A stretch of 64,000 bases of DNA, taken from SCUD01 sp036824505. GTDB taxonomy: Bacteria; Pseudomonadota; Gammaproteobacteria; Steroidobacterales; Steroidobacteraceae. Position 1 is the stretch's first letter; each line of letters begins with the position of its first letter. Positions 34,972 through 45,997 of the stretch are shown here, piece by piece. The notes beneath the pieces are model-generated. The model saw only the letters and a program-made list of their open reading frames with translations. It searched no databases and was not told where the DNA came from. Position numbers and translations under genes: made by a program. The stretch is taken from NCBI GenBank assembly GCA_036824505.1, contig DAITAA010000002.1, positions 62,001-126,000 of the forward strand, written 5' to 3'.

Positions 34972-35907
34972 GTGGGTGAGAAGGGAGCCGCAAAGTCCTT
35001 GCAAAACATAGCGTCCGCTAGCACGACCTGGTTGCACAGCGCCAAGCATTTTCGCTGGCGCCCGCTGCTGATTTCAATTCTCGGCGCCGCGCTGCTGGCC
35101 GGCACCTTCGTCGCAGGCAGCTACTACGGCAGCAACGGCCCGCTCGGCGAGTTCACGCTGGCCCGCTGGAACGAGGATCTCGCAACGCAACGCGCGCTGC
35201 TCGACAAGACGCGTGCCGTCGTGAATGTCCAGGTTGGGGCGCTCGCGACCCGGGTCGGTCAGATGCAGGCGCAGCTGATCCGGCTCGATGCGCTGGGCCG
35301 CCAGCTGACCGAGGTTGCCAAGCTCGATCGAGGCGAATTCGATTTCGACCGGCCGCCCGCGGTCGGTGGCCCGCGCCTGGAAGCGGCAGGATCGGGCCCG
35401 GTGGTGCCGTCGCTCGAGGACATGCTCAATTCAATGGATGCGGCGATCGACGATCGCGGCCGCCAGCTGACCGCGCTGCAGAACGTGATCCTGACGCGGG
35501 AGCTCGCGCGCCAGATCGTGCCGGGGGGTCGCCCGGTTGAGTCGGGATACATCTCCTCGCTGTACGGCCAGCGCACCGATCCCTTCGACGGTCGCAATGC
35601 CTTCCATTCGGGGGTTGATTTCGCGGGTATCGCCGGCACCCGCGTGCTCGCGGCCGCCGATGGTATCGTCAGTCATGCGGGTGTCGACGGCGGCTACGGC
35701 CGCCTGGTCGAGATCACCCATGGAAATGGCTTCGTCAGCCGCTATGCCCACAATGCAAAACTTCTGGTGGAGCCGGGTCAGACCGTGAAGCGCGGCGATC
35801 CAATCGCGCTGATGGGTTCGACAGGCCGCTCGACCGGAACGCATCTGCACTTCGAAGTGCTCCGTGACGGCCGCCCGGTCAATCCGCTGGCCTTCGTTCG
35901 CCGCTGA
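34972..35907 (+). CDS. Membrane-anchored M23 (LytM) peptidase, likely peptidoglycan endopeptidase
   Basis: A 311-residue protein starting at GTG. One transmembrane helix (about residues 30-50) is followed by a periplasmic coiled-coil stretch. The C-terminal M23 domain has the zinc ligands in NAFHSGVDFAG and GTHLHFEVLRDGRPVNPL. The metal-site His and Asp are intact, so it should be active, unlike EnvC-type degenerate LytM factors. The family cleaves peptide crosslinks in murein. It lies between dciA and secA, where many Pseudomonas-type genomes carry the same gene. The exact start is uncertain because there is no strong Shine-Dalgarno. Confidence 0.88.
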   Translation: MGEKGAAKSLQNIASASTTWLHSAKHFRWRPLLISILGAALLAGTFVAGSYYGSNGPLGEFTLARWNEDLATQRALLDKTRAVVNVQVGALATRVGQMQAQLIRLDALGRQLTEVAKLDRGEFDFDRPPAVGGPRLEAAGSGPVVPSLEDMLNSMDAAIDDRGRQLTALQNVILTRELARQIVPGGRPVESGYISSLYGQRTDPFDGRNAFHSGVDFAGIAGTRVLAAADGIVSHAGVDGGYGRLVEITHGNGFVSRYAHNAKLLVEPGQTVKRGDPIALMGSTGRSTGTHLHFEVLRDGRPVNPLAFVRR

Positions 35908-36021
35908 CTGCGCCCCTGAACGAAATCCCGCAGGACGAGTCGTAGTAAACTACCGGTTTTTCCCGGCAGTCCCAGTTGGTGCCAGCCCCGACTGACCCTC
36001 CCGGTTCGAGGTTCCAGGCTC

Positions 36022-38778
<2,757 letters not shown>

Positions 38779-38780
38779 AC

Positions 38781-39722
38781 GTGGCACACCAGGCGAAAGG
38801 GAATCCAGGGATGGAGGCTATTCCTGAAATTCATGTCATCGCCGGCGCACTTTTTGACGCTGCCGGTCGCGTGCTGATCGCTCAGCGACCGCGCGGTCGC
38901 CATATGGCCGGCCGCTGGGAATTTCCGGGTGGCAAGCTGGCTTTCGGCGAGGACCGGCTGAAGGGCCTGAAGCGCGAACTGGCCGAGGAGCTCGGCATCA
39001 CGGTTCGCTCCGCATGCCCGCTGATCCGCCTGTACCACAACTACTCGGATCGCCGCGTCCTGCTCGATTTCTGGCGGGTCATCGAATACCAGGGCACGCC
39101 GAAAGGCCTTGACTCGCAGGCGCTTGCCTGGGTGATGGCCGACGAATTGCCGGGTCGCGACATGCTGGAGGCCGATCGCGGTGTTGTCACGGCACTGCGG
39201 CTGCCGCAATTGGCCCGTGTCATTTCAACCACCGCGCAGCTTGCGGCGCTCGGCGCGGGCGAACCGCAGACGATCTTCTGGCACGTTGCAGAGCCGCCGT
39301 CCCCGCAGTTGGACACCGCCATCGTGAAGACTGCGCACGCCGCGGGTCACCGCATATTCGCCCTGGGTGACGGCATCGAGGCGATCAGCGTCGCGGCGAA
39401 AGCCGGTGCGGATGGCGCGGTGTTGCGCTGGGACGGCCAGAATCTGCATGTCGATCGCGACAGTGCATTCCTGGTCGGCGTGATCTGCGAGGACCGGGTG
39501 CGCGCGCTCGAGGCGATCGGCAAGGGCGCGCATTTTCTCGTGGCTGCAACACAACGCGGGCCCGTGCCGCCCGGCGATCTCGAAGAACTCTGCCAGGCTG
39601 TCAGTGTGCCGGTGTTCGCGGGCTGGTACCCGGATGCAGGTCGGCTCGAACGGCTGCAACTGGCCGGCGCACACGGCTGTGCGGTCATCATGACAAAGCG
39701 CCCCGGCCACGCACCCGACTAG
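38781..39722 (+). CDS. Nudix hydrolase (MutT-like) fused to a ThiE-like domain
   Basis: A 313-residue two-domain protein. Residues about 15-140 form a MutT-like Nudix domain with the full Nudix box GGKLAFGEDRLKGLKRELAEELGI. Such enzymes remove 8-oxo-dGTP. Residues about 160-310 resemble the TIM-barrel of thiamine-phosphate synthase, but the usual HLGQxD and GPxxxTxTK phosphate/pyrimidine motifs are replaced, so that half is probably not a ThiE enzyme. The same fusion is annotated in Pseudomonas next to argJ/secA. A GTG at 38781 or an ATG at 38811 could be the start. It is 2 bp after secA. Confidence 0.88.
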   Translation: MAHQAKGNPGMEAIPEIHVIAGALFDAAGRVLIAQRPRGRHMAGRWEFPGGKLAFGEDRLKGLKRELAEELGITVRSACPLIRLYHNYSDRRVLLDFWRVIEYQGTPKGLDSQALAWVMADELPGRDMLEADRGVVTALRLPQLARVISTTAQLAALGAGEPQTIFWHVAEPPSPQLDTAIVKTAHAAGHRIFALGDGIEAISVAAKAGADGAVLRWDGQNLHVDRDSAFLVGVICEDRVRALEAIGKGAHFLVAATQRGPVPPGDLEELCQAVSVPVFAGWYPDAGRLERLQLAGAHGCAVIMTKRPGHAPD

Positions 39723-39753
39723 CTATCAGGCCAGGTTCGCAGCCGTGGTTCGC

Positions 39754-42030
39754 TCAGGGAGATTTGGGGACCTGCGACCCGGCACCTAATTGACGGTCGA
39801 AGAAGTCCAGGATCGTGTGCCAGCCGTGGACGCCAGTGTCCCTGAAACTGAGCGCCGCGTGCTTGCTGCCGGGATAGGGCATCACTTCGAATATCCGTCC
39901 TGCGGCGACCAGCTCCTTGATAAGGAGTGTCGAATGCGTGAACAGAACATTGTCGTCTGCCATGCCATGCATCAACAACAACCGGTCGCGCAGCGCCCCA
40001 GCATGCGCCAGTACACTCGACTCCCGGTAACCCTCACTGTTCTCGCCCGGCACGCCGAGATAACGCTCCGTGTAATGCGTGTCGTATAGCCGCCAGTCGG
40101 TCACGGGCGCACCGGCGACGCCGGCAGCAAAGGTGCCGGGTGACTGCAACATCAGCATCAGCGTCATGTAACCGCCGTAACTCCAGCCAAATACCCCGAT
40201 CCGCCCCGGGTCGACATACGGCTGTTGCTTCAGCCATTCGACGCCTTTCAGCTGGTCCACGACCTCGACGCCGCCCATGCGGCGGTACAGGGCGGTCGCG
40301 AACGCCTGGCCGCGCCCGCCCGAGCCGCGGTTGTCGATGGCGAATACGACGTAGCCGCGCTGCGTGAACAGCTGCGCGGTCTGGCTGCCACGCCGCTCGC
40401 CCCAGCGGCGCAGCACGGTCTGCGCCGTCGGTCCGCCATAGACCAGCAGGATCGCCGGATATCGGCGGCCCTGCTTGAAGCCCGGTGGCTTGAAGAGCTG
40501 CCAGTAGAGCGGCGTGCCATCGACGGCCGGCAGCGCGCCGAATTCCGGTATCACGTGCCGGTCCAGGTAAGGCGCGTAGGGATGCCGTTCGTCGAGCCGG
40601 TTTTCGATCAGCCAGGCGAGCCGCCTGCCGCTTGCATCGTGCAACGACAGCTGTGGTGGCTGCATTGGGTCGCTGTAACCCTGCAGGTAGCGATGCGCGT
40701 CCTGCGACATCGTGATGGTGTGCCAGCCGTCCTGCGACGTGAGCTGCAAAGGCGCGCGTGCGCTGCCCGCTTCGAGACGCGCGATATAGAGCTGCCGCTC
40801 GAGGGGTGTTTTCAGTGTCGCCATGAAGAACACGCGGCCGCGCTTTTCATCGATGCCGCGCACGGCAGGCGCCTGTGAATCACCGATGACATCCCAGTCG
40901 CCCGCGGTGACCGCGCCCTTCAATTGGCCGTCATAGCCATAACGGTACAGATGATTGTGTCCGGTCCGTTGCGAAGCCCACAGCAGCTCCTTGCGGCGTG
41001 GCAGGAAGTGCAGGTCGTCGTGCAGCTCGACCCAGGTGTCGCTCGTCTCGGAGAACAGCAGGCGGGCATTGCCGCCCGATACCGCAAAGCTCAGCAGGTC
41101 AAGGCGCTTCTGGTCCCGTGACTGGCGTTGAACCAGCAGCTGGTCACCTTCGGGAAACCAGTTGACGCGCGCCAGATAGTAGTCGCTGTCGCCCAGTTCC
41201 GCCCAGGCGACCGAACCGGTCTCGAGGTCGAGCACGGCAAGACGCACGTCTGCATTCGCGGCGCCCGCTGCCGGGTAGCGCTGATGCAGGACGCGGAAAC
41301 CTTCCGCCTGGACTTCGAAGCGCTCGAGTTCGGCGACCGGCGATTCGTCCACGCGCGTGAATGCGATGTGCCGCTCATCGGGTGACCACCAGTAACCGGT
41401 GTTCCGATTCATCTCTTCCTGCGCGATGAATTCGGCGACGCCGTGGCTGATGAGCCCGCCGCCGCCCGTCGTCAGCCGTCGTTCCGCGCCGGTCGCAATC
41501 TCGACGGCATAGAGATCCTGGTCACGGATGAAGCTGACGTAGCGGCCGCGCGGTGAATACTGCGGGTCAGTCTCGTAGGACTCGGTGTTGGTCAGGCGTG
41601 TTACCGCCTCGTTCGCCGGCCTCGTCATGTCGTAGTGGTAGAGGTCGCCGCCGAGCGGGAACAGCAGGGCGCGTGAATCCGGCGCCCACTGGTACTCGAC
41701 GATGCCGCGCAGCGCCGCGATGCGCTGGCGCTCACGACGGGCTTCCTCCGCGGCTGACAGCGTTTCCCCTGCCTGCGTGAGACTGCGCGAATCGACCAGC
41801 AGGCGATGCTGGCCGGCGGCGATGTCATACGCCCACAGGTCGTAAACCTGCGGTTCGTCCTCCTTGCCGCGCAGATAGGAAACGAGCGCGCCGTCGGGTG
41901 AAAACCGCAGCTGGCGCAGCGAAGGTCCCTGCAGGTCGGGCGCGTCGAACAGCCTCTCGACCGTCAGGTCGCCGGCGCCGGCGGCGGTCAGGGCAAGTGT
42001 GGCCGTGATACCAATTACGAATGAACGCAT
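39754..42030 (-). CDS. Secreted dipeptidyl-peptidase IV-like S9 peptidase
   Basis: A 758-residue protein from the ATG at 42030 (MRSFVIGITATLALTAAGAG), a signal peptide start. The N-terminal half is a beta-propeller (DPP IV N domain). The alpha/beta hydrolase has the nucleophile Ser617 in GWSYGGY, the acidic residue in MADDNVLF and the histidine in GSKHAALSF. It should release dipeptides from proline/alanine-containing peptides in the periplasm or outside. The last nine residues (GAGSQVPKS) are encoded by a REP-like sequence that also supplies the stop. It is divergent from the next S9 gene across 85 bp. Confidence 0.9.
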   Translation of the reverse strand: MRSFVIGITATLALTAAGAGDLTVERLFDAPDLQGPSLRQLRFSPDGALVSYLRGKEDEPQVYDLWAYDIAAGQHRLLVDSRSLTQAGETLSAAEEARRERQRIAALRGIVEYQWAPDSRALLFPLGGDLYHYDMTRPANEAVTRLTNTESYETDPQYSPRGRYVSFIRDQDLYAVEIATGAERRLTTGGGGLISHGVAEFIAQEEMNRNTGYWWSPDERHIAFTRVDESPVAELERFEVQAEGFRVLHQRYPAAGAANADVRLAVLDLETGSVAWAELGDSDYYLARVNWFPEGDQLLVQRQSRDQKRLDLLSFAVSGGNARLLFSETSDTWVELHDDLHFLPRRKELLWASQRTGHNHLYRYGYDGQLKGAVTAGDWDVIGDSQAPAVRGIDEKRGRVFFMATLKTPLERQLYIARLEAGSARAPLQLTSQDGWHTITMSQDAHRYLQGYSDPMQPPQLSLHDASGRRLAWLIENRLDERHPYAPYLDRHVIPEFGALPAVDGTPLYWQLFKPPGFKQGRRYPAILLVYGGPTAQTVLRRWGERRGSQTAQLFTQRGYVVFAIDNRGSGGRGQAFATALYRRMGGVEVVDQLKGVEWLKQQPYVDPGRIGVFGWSYGGYMTLMLMLQSPGTFAAGVAGAPVTDWRLYDTHYTERYLGVPGENSEGYRESSVLAHAGALRDRLLLMHGMADDNVLFTHSTLLIKELVAAGRIFEVMPYPGSKHAALSFRDTGVHGWHTILDFFDRQLGAGSQVPKSP
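39772..39791. repeat. REP-like core at the 3' end of the DPP IV-like gene
   Basis: CTGCGACCCGGCACC at 39772-39786 is identical to 6233-6247 in the large palindrome upstream of kdsD, and is followed by TAATT here against AATT there. Here it occurs as a single copy inside the coding 3' end, so the gene appears to have acquired its terminal codons from the repeat. Confidence 0.6.
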
Positions 42031-42078
42031 GGCTGCTCCGTCCTGTCGCAGTCGGAACTCGACAGGGCGCCGCTTTGC

Positions 42079-42084
42079 TAGAAT
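42079..42084 (+). promoter_or_regulatory. Candidate extended -10 for the prolyl oligopeptidase gene
   Basis: TGCTAGAAT at 42076-42084 is a good extended -10 in the 85-bp divergent spacer. It lies 31 bp before the GTG start of the plus-strand S9 gene. A TCGACA upstream is spaced only 14 bp away, so the -35 is doubtful. Confidence 0.4.
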
Positions 42085-42115
42085 TCGCGCCCGGTCCGCA
42101 TGGAGTGTAAGCACG

Positions 42116-44263
42116 GTGCACCGCTATGTCATATCCAGCTTCGCCCTTGCCATCCTGGCTGCCCATCCCGCCGTGAGCGCTGCCCACGATCTGAGGGCGA
42201 TGCAATACCCGACAGCGGTGCGGGGGCAGGTCGTCGATGAGTATCACGGCACGAAAGTTGCCGATCCTTACCGCTGGATGGAAACACCGGGGCCGGATGT
42301 CGACGCCTGGGTGGCAGCGGAAAACAGGCTTTCGCAGCCGTATCTCGAGGCTATCCCGGCGCGTGAGGCGATCCGCACACGGCTGACCGAGCTTTGGGAC
42401 TATGAGCAGTACGGCTACAGCTGGCTCGACGAAAAGGCACGCGTGCCGGTCAAGCACGGCGGCCGTTACTTCTATGTCGAGAAGGGCGGCAAGCAGAATC
42501 AGGGCGTTCTCTATTGGGCCCCAGCCGCGGATGCGACGCCTCGCGTGCTGGTCGATCCCAACACGTTCTCAAAAGACGCGACGGCATCGCTCGCCGATTA
42601 TTCGGTCAGCCCGGACGGACGATACGTCGCCTATGCGGTGTCCGATGGAGGCACCGACTGGGATACCTGGCATGTGCGCGAAGTCGATACGGGGCGTGAC
42701 CTGCCGGACCTGATCCGCGACACCAAGTTCACCGGCGTTTCGTGGATGCCGGATGCGGGTGTGTTCTATTACTCGCGCTATCCGCGGGGCGCCGATGGAC
42801 GCGCAGACGACCAGCGGCAGGTCAGTGTCTACCGGCATCGGCTTGGCACGTCGCAGGAGGCCGATGAAGCAGTCTACGCGACTCCGGAAAACCCGCGCCA
42901 CAATCCTTATCCACTGGTGTCGGAGGATGGACGCTGGCTGGTATTGGTCATCTCCTACGGATTTGAATCGAACGCGATACATCTGCGCGACTTGTCGAGG
43001 CCGGATGCCCCGGTCCTGCGGATTCTCGACAAGTGGGACGGAATCTACGATTTCCTGGGCGCGGTCGGCGACCGACTCTACTTTAAGACGACCCAGGGCG
43101 CGCCGCGAGGCCGCGTGATCGCGATCGATCCAGCGCATCCCGAACCCGTCGAAATCGTGCCGGAGGCGCAGGCCCGCCTCTATCAGGCTAGCCTGGCCGG
43201 CGGCCACCTGATTGCCAACTATCTGGAGGACGCGCGTTCGCGGCTGCGCGTTTATCGCATGGACGGGAGCCTGCGCGGCGAGATCCCGATGCCCGGTCTT
43301 GGCACGGTGACCGGCTTCCCCGATGCGTGGAAGGAAAACGAGACCTTTTTCGCCTATACGGATTATCTGACGCCGCTCGCGCTCTATCGCTACGACGTCG
43401 CAAAGGGCGTGGTAGAGCCGTTCAGGCAGCCGCGGGTGCCATTCGATGCCAGTCCCTACCTGACCGAGCAGGTCTTTTACACGGGCAAGGACGGCACGCG
43501 CATTCCGATGTTCATCACCCGGCGCCGCGACACGGTGATGAACGGCGAGAATCCCACGCTGCTGTACGGCTATGGCGGCTTCGACGTTTCACTGACACCG
43601 GTCTACAGCCCGGTCTACGCAGCCTGGCTAGAGCGCGGCGGCATCTATGCGGTCGCCAACCTCCGCGGCGGCGGCGAGTACGGCGCCGCCTGGCACGAGG
43701 CCGGCACCAGGACACACAAGCAGAACGTGTTCGACGATTTCATCGCGGCCGCGGAATGGCTGGTGGCACATCGCTACACCTCGGCCTCGCGGCTCGCAAT
43801 CCACGGCCGCAGCAACGGCGGTCTGCTGGTCGGCGCGGTGATGGCGCAGCGTCCGGAGCTCTTTGGTGCGGCGTTGCCGGGTGTTGGCGTGATGGACATG
43901 CTCCGGTATCACACGGCCAGCGCGAATGCCTATGCCTGGTCGAGCGACTATGGCACGGTCGAGGACCGGGACCAGTTTGGCGCGTTGCTGAGCTATTCCC
44001 CGGTGCACAATCTGAAGCCGGGCTGCTATCCGCCGACGCTGGTGACCACCGCGGATCACGACGATCGGGTCGTGCCTTGGCACAGCTTCAAGTTTGCGGC
44101 AGCGCTGCAGTACGCCCAGCACGATTGCGCAAATCCCGTGCTGGTGCGCATCGAAACGCGTGCCGGCCACGGTGCCGGCAAGCCGGCCTGGATGCAGATC
44201 GAGGACTGGGCGAACCAGTGGGCGTTCTTGGCGAAGCACCTGCGCATGGCCGGCGGCAACTGA
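42116..44263 (+). CDS. Prolyl oligopeptidase (S9A family), exported
   Basis: A 715-residue S9A enzyme from a GTG start, with an N-terminal signal peptide ending near VSAAHD. The propeller domain starts at VADPYRWME, a family hallmark. The catalytic residues are Ser566 in GRSNGGLL, the Asp in TTADHDDRVVP and the His in RAGHGAGKP. It cuts after proline in short peptides. Its TGA stop lies in the left arm of a 59-bp perfect palindrome that also supplies the stop of the convergent yacG. Confidence 0.92.
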   Translation: MHRYVISSFALAILAAHPAVSAAHDLRAMQYPTAVRGQVVDEYHGTKVADPYRWMETPGPDVDAWVAAENRLSQPYLEAIPAREAIRTRLTELWDYEQYGYSWLDEKARVPVKHGGRYFYVEKGGKQNQGVLYWAPAADATPRVLVDPNTFSKDATASLADYSVSPDGRYVAYAVSDGGTDWDTWHVREVDTGRDLPDLIRDTKFTGVSWMPDAGVFYYSRYPRGADGRADDQRQVSVYRHRLGTSQEADEAVYATPENPRHNPYPLVSEDGRWLVLVISYGFESNAIHLRDLSRPDAPVLRILDKWDGIYDFLGAVGDRLYFKTTQGAPRGRVIAIDPAHPEPVEIVPEAQARLYQASLAGGHLIANYLEDARSRLRVYRMDGSLRGEIPMPGLGTVTGFPDAWKENETFFAYTDYLTPLALYRYDVAKGVVEPFRQPRVPFDASPYLTEQVFYTGKDGTRIPMFITRRRDTVMNGENPTLLYGYGGFDVSLTPVYSPVYAAWLERGGIYAVANLRGGGEYGAAWHEAGTRTHKQNVFDDFIAAAEWLVAHRYTSASRLAIHGRSNGGLLVGAVMAQRPELFGAALPGVGVMDMLRYHTASANAYAWSSDYGTVEDRDQFGALLSYSPVHNLKPGCYPPTLVTTADHDDRVVPWHSFKFAAALQYAQHDCANPVLVRIETRAGHGAGKPAWMQIEDWANQWAFLAKHLRMAGGN

Positions 44264-44318
44264 AAAGGGGACGCACCCCTTTTCCCTCCGAGGGAAAAGG
44301 GGTGCGTCCCCTTTTCAG
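44260..44318. repeat. 59-bp perfect inverted repeat (REP doublet) serving as bidirectional terminator
   Basis: Two 29-bp arms (44260-44288 and 44290-44318) are exact reverse complements with a single C between them. Each arm is itself a hairpin, AAAAGGGG-ACGCA-CCCCTTTT on one strand. The arms carry the TGA stop codons of both convergent genes in mirror positions (44261-44263 and 44315-44317). A CCCCTTTT tract closes each hairpin, so it can act as an intrinsic terminator in both directions. The design matches RAYT-associated REP doublets. Confidence 0.85.
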
Positions 44319-44506
44319 TGCTTCAGCGGGTCGGTGTCGGGTTCCGCGTCCGGGATTTCCACGGCTTCGCCGGGGATGGCGTGGCGTTCCTCGAACCAGG
44401 CGCCGAGATCTATCTGCTTGCAGCGTTCGCTGCAGAATGGACGCCAGGGATTGTCGTCCCATTTGCACTGACGCTTGCAATGCGGACAGGTGATCAGGGT
44501 CGCCAT
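44315..44506 (-). CDS. yacG: YacG, zinc-finger DNA gyrase inhibitor
   Basis: A 63-residue protein with the YacG zinc finger: Cys7, Cys10, Cys25 and Cys29 in TCPHC and FCSERC. The following segment is CKQIDLGAWFEERHAIPGE, the family signature. In E. coli YacG binds GyrB and inhibits gyrase. It is the last gene of the pilB-to-yacG run and starts 5 bp after zapD. Its stop codon is provided by the palindromic repeat. Confidence 0.93.
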   Translation of the reverse strand: MATLITCPHCKRQCKWDDNPWRPFCSERCKQIDLGAWFEERHAIPGEAVEIPDAEPDTDPLKH

Positions 44507-44511
44507 CGCGA

Positions 44512-45309
44512 TCAGTAGCAGGTCGTCAGGCTGAAGCGCACGTCCTCGGTCGCCTGAACGGGCCGGCTGTGCACACTATTCCAGCGCAGGAAGCGCAGGC
44601 TGCAGCGGTGGTGGCTGCCACTCACCTCGGGATACAGCCGCGATTCGCCGGGCAGCGTGAGACGGACGAGCTGTACCGGCCGGTCGCGCTCGAACACGAT
44701 CTGGTAAACGCCGCCGATTGCGAGCTCGTCGCGCGGCAAGGCGTTCTCGCGCGTGATCCATAGCAGCTCCGAGACTGATTCGCATAGCGGACGGATCGTT
44801 GTCAGCCAGTCGGCGAGATCGCTTTCGCGCAGGTCCGGCTCGAGATTGAGCCAGTGATAGTAATCGGGCAGGTCGAATTCACAGGTACCACCCGGAATCG
44901 CACTGCGATGCTTGATCGCGTTCAGGAATTCGGACTCGCGCAGCCGCTGCATGAAGTTTGCACCGGCGGCATTCAGTTCCTCGCGCCGCCGCACCAGTGC
45001 GGCGAGTATCGATCGCAGCCGCGCGGCATCCACGCCGGGACGGTTCTGATAATCGCGCATGGCCGACATCTGCCGTTCGAGTTCCTTCAGCACGTCGCCG
45101 CGCGCATCGCCGCGCGAGGTGATCGCGAGGATCTCGAGCAGTCCCGCGACTGCGGAACGGCTGGACCAGGGATTTGGAATGCCCGCGTGATAGGAAAGCT
45201 GCTGCCAGAGGAATTCGAGCCGCATGAATCCCCGCATCCGCTCGTTCAGCGGCTGCTCGTAGGTGATCGGCTCCGGATTGACCCGGGGTTCCGGGACTGG
45301 CTCGAACAT
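44512..45309 (-). CDS. zapD: ZapD, FtsZ-bundling cell division protein
   Basis: A 265-residue DUF1342 protein from the ATG at 45309. The start is MFEPVPEPRVNPEPITYEQPLNERMRGFMRLEFLW, where the last part is the conserved helix. ZapD is a cytoplasmic dimer that crosslinks FtsZ filaments through the FtsZ C-terminal peptide, which is intact in this genome. An in-frame start at 45348 adds 13 non-conserved residues. The coaE-zapD-yacG order is the same as in E. coli. Confidence 0.93.
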   Translation of the reverse strand: MFEPVPEPRVNPEPITYEQPLNERMRGFMRLEFLWQQLSYHAGIPNPWSSRSAVAGLLEILAITSRGDARGDVLKELERQMSAMRDYQNRPGVDAARLRSILAALVRRREELNAAGANFMQRLRESEFLNAIKHRSAIPGGTCEFDLPDYYHWLNLEPDLRESDLADWLTTIRPLCESVSELLWITRENALPRDELAIGGVYQIVFERDRPVQLVRLTLPGESRLYPEVSGSHHRCSLRFLRWNSVHSRPVQATEDVRFSLTTCY

Positions 45310-45386
45310 GGCCCTATTCTGCGACACGCCTTCCGGCCCCGTAAACATCGTATTCCGGCCTCGGCCTGCGAACTGCTGCCTGGCGC

Positions 45387-45986
45387 TCAGTTTTTCGCGG
45401 CCAGACGGCGGTACTTGCGGTCCAGCCCGGCGACCAGTTCGACGAGTTTCGCCGGGTCCCGGTCATTCACGATGACGTCATCGGCCGCAGCGAGACGCTC
45501 GTCACGCGTTGCCTGTGCGGCGAGCGCGCGCGCGGCGTTCTGCCGGGTTTCGCCGTCGCGGCGCATCAGGCGCTCGATCTGCTGCTCCTCGGTGCAGTCC
45601 ACGACCAGTACCCGGTTGACCAGCTGCCGGCGGCCGCCCTCGACCAGCAGCGGGATCACGAGGACCTGATATGGGCCCGAAGCGGCATCGGCCTGGCGGA
45701 CCAGCTCCGAAATGATGGCCGGATGCAGGATTGACTCGACGATATCGCGGGTCCCCGGATCACTGAAAATGCGCTCCCGGAGTCGCTGGCGGTCGAGACT
45801 ACCGTCGGGGGCGAGGATGCCGCTGCCGAGCGCCCGGGTCAGGGCCGCAAGCGCTGGAAGGCCGGGCATGACGATTTCCCGTGCGATCCGGTCCGCGTCG
45901 ATGACAGCGGCGCCAAACCTGGCGAAGAGATCTGCAACCGTCGACTTGCCGCTCGCAATCCCCCCGGTGAGCCCGATGCGAAGCAT
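45387..45986 (-). CDS. coaE: CoaE, dephospho-CoA kinase
   Basis: A 199-residue P-loop kinase. The nucleotide loop is GLTGGIASGKSTVADLF, with the DADRIAREIV CoA-site segment and the lid region RLMRRDGETRQNAARALAAQ. It phosphorylates dephospho-CoA in the last step of coenzyme A synthesis. The ATG at 45986 is the conserved start. The frame extends upstream through pilD without conservation. Linkage to pilD and zapD is typical of gammaproteobacteria. Confidence 0.96.
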   Translation of the reverse strand: MLRIGLTGGIASGKSTVADLFARFGAAVIDADRIAREIVMPGLPALAALTRALGSGILAPDGSLDRQRLRERIFSDPGTRDIVESILHPAIISELVRQADAASGPYQVLVIPLLVEGGRRQLVNRVLVVDCTEEQQIERLMRRDGETRQNAARALAAQATRDERLAAADDVIVNDRDPAKLVELVAGLDRKYRRLAAKN

Positions 45987-45997
45987 CCGCGCTGCGC

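Noticed and set aside
35908..36021. secM-like leader gene upstream of secA
   Set aside because: The 114-bp spacer has no adequate open frame or arrest-peptide motif. A TTGGTGCC resembling the REP core is too short to count as a copy.
39754..42114. Longer start at 42114 for the DPP IV-like gene
   Set aside because: The added 28 residues precede a normal signal peptide and overlap the divergent promoter region.
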